Shown here: piece by piece, positions 1 to 6,010 of the stretch
Numbering within the stretch: position 1 is the first letter of the stretch
Layout: each line of letters begins with the position of its first letter
Assembly (NCBI GenBank): GCA_003820635.1
Contig: RPOS01000118.1
Span: 1-9,361, forward strand
Source of the DNA: Verrucomicrobiaceae bacterium
GTDB taxonomy: Bacteria > Verrucomicrobiota > Verrucomicrobiae > Verrucomicrobiales > Akkermansiaceae
DNA length: 9,361 nucleotides
Direction of reading: 5' to 3'
Notes under the pieces: generated by a model
Seen by the model: the letters and a program-made list of their open reading frames with translations, nothing else
Told to the model about the DNA's origin: nothing
The model's database searches: none
Made by a program: the position numbers and the translations under genes

Positions 1-13
1 GAAATTTGAAATT

Positions 14-319
14 CTAGAGCCCCGGAATGCCGAGTCCGCCGGTGAGCTTTTTCATTTCCGCGGCAGCCTTGTCCTTGCCGGTTTGGATGGCTTCCTGCAC
101 GCCCTTGAGGACGAGTTCTTCGAGGAACTCGACATCGGATGGGTCCACCACCGAGGGGTCGATCTTGATGGCGAGCACATCGCCGGCACAATTTGCGGTG
201 ACGGTGATCTTGCCGCCGCCGACTGTGGATTCGACGGTTTGAAGGGCGAGTTCCTCCTGCTTGGCGGCGAGCCCGGCCTGCATCTGCTGGGCTTGTTTCA
301 TGAGTTTGGCGATGTTCAT
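14..319 (-). CDS. YbaB/EbfC family nucleoid-associated protein
   Basis: A 101-residue protein of the YbaB/EbfC family, small dimeric DNA-binding proteins that coat the nucleoid. What I see: the N-terminus MNIAKLMKQAQQMQ, an amphipathic helix rich in Gln/Met/Lys; the central VGGGKITVTANCAGDVLAIKIDP strand region with the family's G-G-G-x-V/I-x-V pattern; then a D-x-E-x-L-E-E-L-V helix and a Gly-rich end (GGLGIPGL). Length matches the usual 100-110 residues. It starts with ATG at 319 and ends at TAG (14-16). It follows dnaX by 47 nt on the same strand, the standard dnaX-ybaB(-recR) arrangement. Any recR would lie beyond the left edge. No strong ribosome binding site is visible. Family assignment is confident; the exact cellular role is family knowledge only. 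Confidence 0.95.
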   Translation of the reverse strand: MNIAKLMKQAQQMQAGLAAKQEELALQTVESTVGGGKITVTANCAGDVLAIKIDPSVVDPSDVEFLEELVLKGVQEAIQTGKDKAAAEMKKLTGGLGIPGL

Positions 320-366
320 AAGAGTGGATAAAAATTCAAGCTTCTCAGCATTTCAGTTTTCAGCGT
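320..366 (-). other. dnaX-ybaB spacer with short TCAG repeats
   Basis: This 47-nt AT-rich gap between dnaX and ybaB carries three CTCAG/TTCAG words on the plus strand (344-348, 352-356 and 359-363), spaced 8 and 7 nt apart. No convincing hairpin with a T run and no clear Shine-Dalgarno site is seen, so read-through from dnaX into ybaB is plausible. The repeats may simply be low-complexity sequence. Confidence 0.3.
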
Positions 367-1821
367 TTACCCGGATACCACCTTGCCCTCGAATTTTTCG
401 ATGGCGGCCTGGACGAGGGGATCCTGATAGAACGGATCTTCAGCCGGTGGTTTTGGGGCGGGTTCGGGTGGGGCTGCGGGTTTGGGATCTTCTTTCCACG
501 GCGGCGGCTCCGGCGCGGGCGGTGGCGTGCTTTCCTCGGGCGCGGCTTCGATGAGCAGATCAAATGCGGTGAGCCCGCTGGCGGCGGCTTTGGGCTGCGC
601 GGCGGGTGTTGGCACCACTGGGGCAGGGGGCTCTTGGGAAACCGGGCTTGGCACTGGCAAAGCCGCGTCACTTTCCGGAGCGAGCATGTCCGCGCCACGG
701 GTGAGCGCGTTGATCACATCGGTGATGCGGACTTCACCGAGCGTCTGGATGGCCTTGATCACGCCGAGCTCGAAATGCAGCCGCTTGTTGGTGGCCCATT
801 TCATCCGCCCTTCGGCTTCGGCGAAGACGTCGATGGCGGCGAGAATGCGGTCGGGCTGGCAGTTGTTGGCGGCTTGCAGCAGGTCCTGCCAGAGCTCGGC
901 CGGGATGCCCTCGCCATCGGCGGATGGATCCAGCTTGGCGACCAGGAGCGCACGCAGGCAGCCGATCAGTTCGCCTAACAACTGGGACAGCTCGCGGCCG
1001 CTTTCCGCCTCCTTCTGGATCAGTGAGAGCGCGGCGGGCGTGTCGCGGGCGAGCAGGGTTTTGGTGAGCGCTGCGACCTTTTCCCGCGAGGTGAAGCCGA
1101 AGACATCGAGCACGTTTTCCTCGGTGATGGCATCGCCGCAGAAGGCGACGAGCTGGTCGAGCATCGACTGGGCGTCGCGCATGCCGCCGTCCGCGCCCTT
1201 GGCGATGGCCCAGGCGGCGGTTTGATCGAGCTTGATGCCTTCCTCACTGGCGATGTGCAGCAGGTGCTTGGCGATCAACTCGGTGGGAATGGGCCGCAGG
1301 TCGAAACGCTGGCAGCGCGAGAGGATGGTGGGCAGGATCTTGTTCGCCTCGGTGGTGGCGAAGATGAATTTCACGTGCGGCGGCGGTTCCTCCAGCGTCT
1401 TGAGCAACGCGTTGAAGGCCGCGTTGGAAAGCATGTGGACCTCGTCGATGTAGTAGATTTTGAACTGCCCGCGGGCCGGGGCAAAGCGCACGGATTCGCG
1501 CAACTCGCGCACCTGCTCGACGCCGTTGTTGGAGGCACCGTCGATTTCGAGCACGTCAAGCGAGCGGCCTTCGGCGATCTCGATGCAGATGTCCTCGTCG
1601 GGGTCGAACTCGGCTTTCGGGCCGCCGGTGCAGTTGAGAGCCTTGGCGAGAATGCGGGCGGTGGAGGTCTTGCCAGTGCCGCGCGGGCCGACGAAAAGAT
1701 AGGCGTGGGCGAGGCGCTTCTGGGCGATCGCATTGCGCAGCGTGCGGACGACATGGTCCTGACCGAGGACATCGTCGAAGGTTTTGGGTCGGTATTTCCG
1801 GGCGAAGACCTGGTAGCTCAC
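367..1821 (-). CDS. dnaX: DNA polymerase III subunit gamma/tau (clamp loader ATPase)
   Basis: This is the AAA+ motor subunit of the clamp loader that places the sliding clamp on primed DNA. I choose the GTG at 1821 because it begins VSYQVFARKYRPKTFDDVLG, which aligns without gaps to the E. coli N-terminus (MSYQVLARKWRP); the reading frame stays open upstream only into the preceding gene. Seen: Walker A GPRGTGKT (45-52), Walker B IDEVHM (D126, E127), sensor 1 FATTE, the SRC arginine-finger motif (168-170) and the sensor 2 region GGMRDAQSM (about 212-220). Domain III runs to about residue 370. A Pro/Ala/Glu-rich linker (about 381-465) ends in the patch DPLVQAAIEKFEGKVV. At 484 residues it lies between E. 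coli gamma (431) and tau (643). The zinc module keeps only C64 and C79; positions 73 and 76 are Asp and Glu. No A-rich frameshift heptamer is visible. Confidence 0.95.
   Translation of the reverse strand: MSYQVFARKYRPKTFDDVLGQDHVVRTLRNAIAQKRLAHAYLFVGPRGTGKTSTARILAKALNCTGGPKAEFDPDEDICIEIAEGRSLDVLEIDGASNNGVEQVRELRESVRFAPARGQFKIYYIDEVHMLSNAAFNALLKTLEEPPPHVKFIFATTEANKILPTILSRCQRFDLRPIPTELIAKHLLHIASEEGIKLDQTAAWAIAKGADGGMRDAQSMLDQLVAFCGDAITEENVLDVFGFTSREKVAALTKTLLARDTPAALSLIQKEAESGRELSQLLGELIGCLRALLVAKLDPSADGEGIPAELWQDLLQAANNCQPDRILAAIDVFAEAEGRMKWATNKRLHFELGVIKAIQTLGEVRITDVINALTRGADMLAPESDAALPVPSPVSQEPPAPVVPTPAAQPKAAASGLTAFDLLIEAAPEESTPPPAPEPPPWKEDPKPAAPPEPAPKPPAEDPFYQDPLVQAAIEKFEGKVVSG
1585..1632 (-). 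other. Altered zinc-binding module in DnaX
   Basis: These codons cover DnaX residues 64-79. E. coli DnaX binds zinc with C64, C73, C76 and C79. The alignment here is gap-free, and the four positions read Cys, Asp (codon 1603-1605), Glu (codon 1594-1596) and Cys. Either the metal site is lost or it has become a mixed Cys2-Asp-Glu site. The substitutions are read directly; the functional effect is inference. Confidence 0.75.
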
Positions 1822-1883
1822 GCCCGGGAGTGTAGGGAAGCCGGCCGGTTTGTCATGGCCGAGTTTCCGGGAAATTGAAAAAT
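1822..1883 (-). other. Cytochrome-dnaX spacer
   Basis: This 62-nt gap lies between the stop of the 9-haem cytochrome gene and the dnaX GTG. Reading on the minus strand it contains a CGGCC...GGCCG inverted repeat around 1842-1862, but no T run follows, so it is not a convincing terminator. No clear Shine-Dalgarno site or promoter is seen. Cotranscription with the cytochromes is possible but unproven. Confidence 0.35.
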
Positions 1884-3623
1884 CTAGTCTCGGTGGTCTT
1901 TTTCCGCATCCGCATCCGGACCGGTGGTATCCAGCGGGTGCTCCTCCTCGTGCCATTTCTTGGAAACCCTGCCATCCCACCAGGCGAAGTTCATCGGGTA
2001 AGTGCCCGGTGCGAAGAGCACATGGTAGAAATGCCAGACGATGATGGCGAGGCAGGCGAGAATCGCCTCGTAGAAGTGGATGGTGACGGCCACGTCCACC
2101 ACCCAGCGCGGGAAGAAACGGGTGACGTCGATCTTGAGCCAGATCATCAGCCCGGTGACGCCCATGATCACGGTGCCCCAGACGACCGCCCAGTATTCGA
2201 GTTTTTCGGCATAGCCGAATCGACCGAAGCGCGGTTGATGGGGTTTCTTGCCGACAAAATAGAGCAGGTTGCCGAACAGGTCGCGGACGTCTTGGGTTTT
2301 CGGCAGGAAATCCTTCACCAACTGGCGGCCATCGTGGGTGAAGACGGCGTAGATGACGTGCCACAGGCCGCCGGCCAGCATGATCACGCCGGAGGCGCGG
2401 TGCACCCAGCGCCGCACCGCCTCGTCCGAACCGAACAACCAGGCGAGCCAGGAATCCGGGTATTTCAGCGCGAAGCCGCTGAGCGCGAGAATCACGAAAC
2501 TGAGCACCAGGACGAAGTGCTGAAGGCGCTGGTGGAGGTTCATGCGCAGCACCGTCTCGCCGCGCGAGTGATACCATTCCCGCAGTGCCCGCAGCCATGA
2601 CATCAGGTTGTGGAGAAGGAGAGCTCCGATGACGACGAAGATGAGCGCCAGATAGCCGATGCGCACCCAGTGGTTGATTACCGATCCGAGATCACCATCG
2701 GCGGAATCTACCGTATGAATCGTGCTCAGCGCGAAATTTTCACCGGCACCCGGGTGGCACTTGCCGCAGGTTTCGACCAGATGGTCCTTGTGGATCGATG
2801 ACTCAGGATCGGTGGATTGCAGGATCTTGTGGTAGCCGTGGCAACTCGCGCAGTTCGCGGCGTTGGCGGCCCCTCCCTTGATGGCGAGCCCGTGGTAACT
2901 GTCCGAAAACGAACTCACCCGGTCCGATGGCAGACCGAACTTGGTATTGATGCGCTCGGACTCGTGGCAGCGGCTGCACGTGTCTCCCACCTTGCGCAGG
3001 GCGGAGCTCCCAGCCAGTGACCCGATGCGGTGCTCCTCGTGGCAATGGATGCAGGTCGGGGCTTCGAGGATGCCCTTGCCGGTGGCCTTGCCGTGGACGC
3101 TGGCCGCAACGTCCTCCGCTTCCCGGGAGTGGCACTCGCCGCAGGTTTCCGACAGCTTCTGGAAATGGGTGGACGACTTTTCCGATCCGTGGGCAAACAC
3201 CTCGTGGGTGCCATGGCAGTCGGTGCAGCCTGCCGCAGACTCGTCGCCGGCGCGCTGGGCGAGACCGTGCACGCTGGCTCCGAAACTCACCGACTGCTTC
3301 TCATGGCACTGGGCGCAGTCCACCTTTTGCGCCGGTTTTTCATTGTCGGGATGTTCGGCGGTCAGATCGCGGTGGCACTCGACACACTGGTTCTTGCCAT
3401 GCACCGAGGCGCGGATTTTTTGTTCATCCACGAACAGTGAGACCTCACCACTGTCCTTCTCCATCGTGAGGTCCTTGTCGCTGTGGCACTCCAGACAGTT
3501 CTCGTCCGGGATGAGTTCCTCCGCCGCAGGCAGCGCTGCGGACAGGAGGAATATCAGACAGCACCCCGGCAGCAGAAGGCGGTTTATTCGTGAAACCCAC
3601 TGCCCGGACCCGGTCGCTTTCAT
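1884..3623 (-). CDS. Nine-haem cytochrome c / cytochrome b fusion protein (CbcL-like architecture)
   Basis: A 579-residue protein predicted to pass electrons between the quinone pool and the periplasm. Seen: a signal peptide (hydrophobic core about 16-31, likely cut after LPAA, about residue 34); nine CXXCH haem c sites starting at C43, 80, 103, 133, 161, 191, 216, 258 and 286; SVHG/SYHG motifs with H75, H119, H177 and H244, plus H303, and a His three residues after several CXXCH motifs, all plausible distal ligands. Five membrane segments follow (about 320-343, 365-386, 407-428, 477-496, 508-535), with candidate haem b ligands H369, H408, H422, H516 and H531. It ends in an acidic, probably cytoplasmic tail. 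The order of domains matches Geobacter CbcL (c-haem string plus HydC/FdnI-like b domain). It is a paralogue of the 729-residue gene 21 nt upstream. The exact partner and direction of electron flow are unknown. ATG at 3623; TAG at 1884-1886. Confidence 0.88.
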   Translation of the reverse strand: MKATGSGQWVSRINRLLLPGCCLIFLLSAALPAAEELIPDENCLECHSDKDLTMEKDSGEVSLFVDEQKIRASVHGKNQCVECHRDLTAEHPDNEKPAQKVDCAQCHEKQSVSFGASVHGLAQRAGDESAAGCTDCHGTHEVFAHGSEKSSTHFQKLSETCGECHSREAEDVAASVHGKATGKGILEAPTCIHCHEEHRIGSLAGSSALRKVGDTCSRCHESERINTKFGLPSDRVSSFSDSYHGLAIKGGAANAANCASCHGYHKILQSTDPESSIHKDHLVETCGKCHPGAGENFALSTIHTVDSADGDLGSVINHWVRIGYLALIFVVIGALLLHNLMSWLRALREWYHSRGETVLRMNLHQRLQHFVLVLSFVILALSGFALKYPDSWLAWLFGSDEAVRRWVHRASGVIMLAGGLWHVIYAVFTHDGRQLVKDFLPKTQDVRDLFGNLLYFVGKKPHQPRFGRFGYAEKLEYWAVVWGTVIMGVTGLMIWLKIDVTRFFPRWVVDVAVTIHFYEAILACLAIIVWHFYHVLFAPGTYPMNFAWWDGRVSKKWHEEEHPLDTTGPDADAEKDHRD

Positions 3624-3644
3624 GACGGAATTTTTTGTTAGAAA
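3624..3644 (-). other. Spacer between the two cytochrome genes, carrying a TTGTTAGA word
   Basis: Only 21 nt separate the TAG of the 11-haem gene (3645-3647) from the ATG of the 9-haem gene, which strongly suggests cotranscription. The gap is AT-rich and contains TTGTTAGA on the plus strand (3635-3642), a word that recurs elsewhere in the window. No clear Shine-Dalgarno site is present. Confidence 0.5.
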
Positions 3645-5834
3645 CTAATGCACCAGGCGGGTGACCATCGCGTAGATGATGAGCACCAGCAGGACGAGTC
3701 CTATGCCGAAGAAGGCGAAGCCGAAGGGCCGGGCGATCTTCTGCCAGCGTTCCCACTCGTCCTTGACCAGATGGCGGTCGATGCGATTGGTGGCGACGAG
3801 ACGGTCATACCAGCGCTTGCGCTCGTGGAGCATCTCGGATTTGGAGATGCGGCCGGAGAAGATCACGGTATCCATCGGGAATTTCTCCAGCCGGAAGTGG
3901 GTGTTGAAGAAATGGATGGTGAAGATGAAACCGGCGGCCAGCAACGCCTCGTCCGAGTGCACGATGAGCGCGATGTTGATCACCCAGCCGGGCAGGAAAC
4001 TGGTGAAGAACTGCGGGAACCACATGATCAGGCCCGAGATGCCGATGGCGAACATGCCCCAGAACACGGCGAAGTAGTCGAACTTCTCCCAATACGTCCA
4101 GCGGTCGAACTGCGGCTTGGGTCCCTTGCCGAAGAACCACTTGTTGTGGGCGACGAAGTCCCGCCAATCCTGCATGGTGGGCAGCATGGAATCCGGCCCG
4201 AAAACAGCGGCGATCAGACGCTTCAATTCCCATTTTCCGGTTTCCGGATCGCGCGCCACGCCGCGGTTTTTCCAGCAGGAAACCGTTAGGTCCCACAGGT
4301 GCAGGGCGAAATAGGTGAAGCTGACGATCGCACCAAAGCGGTGGAGCATGCGCGCGGTTTCCGCTCCGCCGAGGATCGAGAAGATCGTTTTCGCCCAGTC
4401 GGTGTAGTAGAACTTGAGCGGCATGCCGGTGATCACCAACAGCAGGAAACTGGTCACCACCAGGAAGTGCAGGAAGCGCTCGAATGGCGCGAACCGGGTG
4501 AACCACACGTCGTCCTTCTGAACCTGGAATTTCGCCTCGCGATAGGTCTTGGAGTCGTGGCGGTAGAGCCATACCGAGCGGCCCAGCCACATCAGCGTGT
4601 GGGCTCCGAAGAACGTGAAGACACCCAGCAGCAGCCCGGTCATCAGCAGGAAGGTAATGTTGAGCGACGGGTATTTTTCTCCGTCCAGCGGATTGGCGTG
4701 CGGGATGTATTTGGTGAAGCCCACCGTCGCGCCGGGGTGGCATTTCGCACAGGTCTCCACGATGTTTTCCTTGGAAAGGTGGGACTCCGGATTGCTCACG
4801 GGCAGGACATCGTGATGGCCGTGGCAATCGTAGCAGGCGGCCACATCGGAGGCCACGTTCGTCTTGCCAAGCGCCATCGCCTTGCCGTGGTAAGTGTCGC
4901 GATAATGCAGCAGGCTTTCCGCGTGACACTTGCCGCAGCGCTCGTCGCTGACCTGCTTGAAGTGGCCGTTGCTGTGCGGTTCGATTTCGTGCGCGGTGTG
5001 GCAATCGGTGCAGACCGGGCCTTCCGGGTGGCCTTCGGCAAGCAGCTTGCCGTGCACGCTCTTGTTGTAGATATCCTCGATGCCGAGGTGGCATTTGCCG
5101 CAGGTATGGGCGACGTTCTTTTTGTGAATCGGCGAGCTGCGGTCGATGCTGCGCTTGATGTCGTGGACGCCGTGGCAATCGTTGCAGGAAGGCGCGACCA
5201 CCAGCCCGAGTTCCATCACGCCGCGGCCGTGAATGCTTTCGTTGTATTGTTGCGCGACGTTGGGGAAGCGCATGCGGTATTCATCGGTGAGGCCCTTGCT
5301 GCTATGGCACTTGGCGCAGGTGCGCGAGAGGTTGAGCTTGAATACCGGCGAGTTCGGGTTGTTAGAGGAGAGCATGTCGTGCTTGCCGTGGCAGGAAGTG
5401 CAACTGGCGGCTTCCGAGTCACCCATCGAGCGGCTTGCGCCGTGAATGCTCTTCTCATAAACGGCGGACTGTTCCTCGTGGCAGGACGCACAGTTTACGG
5501 GCTTTGCAGGTTTTTCGTCATCCGGGTGCCCGCCGGTCAGGTCTTCATGGCAGTCAGCGCAGGAAACCTCCGAGTGCACCGAGCTTGTGAAAACCTTTTC
5601 ATCGACGAAAATGGAAATCTCCTTGCCATCCTTCTCCATCGTCAGGTCCGCATCGCTGTGGCATTCGAGACAGGTCTCGTTGGGAATGGGTTCGTCCTCC
5701 GCCCGGGCCGTCCAAGCGCCAATCGGCAGCAAGAGGGTAAAGCCAATGGCCAATCCTGCCATTCGCATGCCGGAAGCGGCACCGGAAAACCCCCTCATCA
5801 AGCGGGCCGGTCCACGCAGTGGGTTGCGTTTCAT
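3645..5834 (-). CDS. Eleven-haem cytochrome c / cytochrome b fusion protein (CbcL-like architecture)
   Basis: A 729-residue membrane redox protein, first gene of the minus-strand array. Seen: a long basic N-terminus and hydrophobic core (about 25-40) with a likely cut at ARA/ED (about 45); eleven CXXCH sites starting at C55, 92, 115, 145, 173, 217, 245, 275, 300, 334 and 362; SxHG-type motifs with H87, H131, H202, H261 and H316 ahead of every second haem. The b-type domain has membrane segments at about 391-416, 455-475, 496-516, 586-606 and 617-641, with candidate haem b ligands H456, H498, H512, H626 and H641, in the same register as the downstream paralogue. A sixth segment (about 702-724) and a charged stretch (about 661-700) are absent from that paralogue. 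Expected role: quinol oxidation/reduction linked to periplasmic electron transfer. Internal ATGs at residues 13 or 23 could be the true start and would still keep a signal peptide. Confidence 0.88.
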   Translation of the reverse strand: MKRNPLRGPARLMRGFSGAASGMRMAGLAIGFTLLLPIGAWTARAEDEPIPNETCLECHSDADLTMEKDGKEISIFVDEKVFTSSVHSEVSCADCHEDLTGGHPDDEKPAKPVNCASCHEEQSAVYEKSIHGASRSMGDSEAASCTSCHGKHDMLSSNNPNSPVFKLNLSRTCAKCHSSKGLTDEYRMRFPNVAQQYNESIHGRGVMELGLVVAPSCNDCHGVHDIKRSIDRSSPIHKKNVAHTCGKCHLGIEDIYNKSVHGKLLAEGHPEGPVCTDCHTAHEIEPHSNGHFKQVSDERCGKCHAESLLHYRDTYHGKAMALGKTNVASDVAACYDCHGHHDVLPVSNPESHLSKENIVETCAKCHPGATVGFTKYIPHANPLDGEKYPSLNITFLLMTGLLLGVFTFFGAHTLMWLGRSVWLYRHDSKTYREAKFQVQKDDVWFTRFAPFERFLHFLVVTSFLLLVITGMPLKFYYTDWAKTIFSILGGAETARMLHRFGAIVSFTYFALHLWDLTVSCWKNRGVARDPETGKWELKRLIAAVFGPDSMLPTMQDWRDFVAHNKWFFGKGPKPQFDRWTYWEKFDYFAVFWGMFAIGISGLIMWFPQFFTSFLPGWVINIALIVHSDEALLAAGFIFTIHFFNTHFRLEKFPMDTVIFSGRISKSEMLHERKRWYDRLVATNRIDRHLVKDEWERWQKIARPFGFAFFGIGLVLLVLIIYAMVTRLVH
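5100..5315 (-). repeat. Extra two-haem module (72 residues) in the 11-haem cytochrome
   Basis: These codons encode residues 174-245 of the 729-residue cytochrome, carrying CXXCH at C217 and C245 with SIHG at 200-203. First-Cys spacing in this protein is 37-23-30-28-44-28-30-25-34-28; in the paralogue it is 37-23-30-28-30-25-42-28. Removing the 44-28 pair brings the two into register, so this module was gained here or lost in the other copy. The exact breakpoints are uncertain by a few residues, or by a whole module. Confidence 0.65.
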
Positions 5835-6010
5835 CTCTGACTGATAGGCTGACGCAATCCACCCTGGTGGCTAAGCGAAACGCGGCCAAGGCTACGCATA
5901 TCTTGCTTTCAAGGAGACGTGCGACCATCACGGTCCGCGAATCTGGAAAATCCGTGATCCGGCCACCGTTGGAAATGTTTTGGTTGCAATGCCAAATCCA
6001 TGGCCGCGCA
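5835..6010. promoter_or_regulatory. Divergent intergenic region between cytochrome array and hemW
   Basis: This 176-nt region lies between the diverging cytochrome and hemW starts and must hold the leftward promoter and probably the rightward one. I see no clear sigma70 pair; TTGAAA on the minus strand near 5905-5910 lacks a good -10 at the right distance. Two short dyads are present: CCACC-CT-GGTGG (5859-5870) and TTTGG-8 nt-CCAAA (5979-5996), the latter ending 14 nt before the hemW ATG. Both are candidates for regulator sites, at low confidence. Confidence 0.4.

Noticed and set aside
360..698. Programmed frameshift in dnaX producing a second product
   Set aside because: An open alternative frame exists in the Pro-rich tail, but no slippery A-rich heptamer such as A AAA AAG is seen in the minus-strand sequence there. 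The alternative frame is Arg/Pro-rich shadow sequence.
1837..1862. CCGGCCGG palindrome and CGGCC/GGCCG hairpin before dnaX as a terminator
   Set aside because: No T run follows it in the reading direction, and such palindromes are common by chance in GC-rich DNA.
1822..2598. Upstream extension of the dnaX frame by about 259 codons
   Set aside because: It overlaps the membrane domain of the 9-haem cytochrome in another frame, and the protein aligns to DnaX only from the GTG at 1821.
4299..5840. Long plus-strand open frame of 513 codons opposite the 11-haem cytochrome
   Set aside because: The opposite strand encodes eleven CXXCH motifs, a signal peptide and membrane segments in one frame. The plus-strand translation has no recognisable domain and is a GC-rich antisense shadow.
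5911..5957. Possible leader peptide: AAGGAG followed by GTG and 12 codons ahead of hemW
   Set aside because: The spacing between AAGGAG and GTG is only 2 nt, the peptide has no regulatory codon run, and no attenuator hairpin follows.
5819..6010. 64-residue N-terminal extension of HemW
   Set aside because: It would overlap the divergent cytochrome start, has no HemW-like sequence, and the ATG at 6011 already gives the normal family length.
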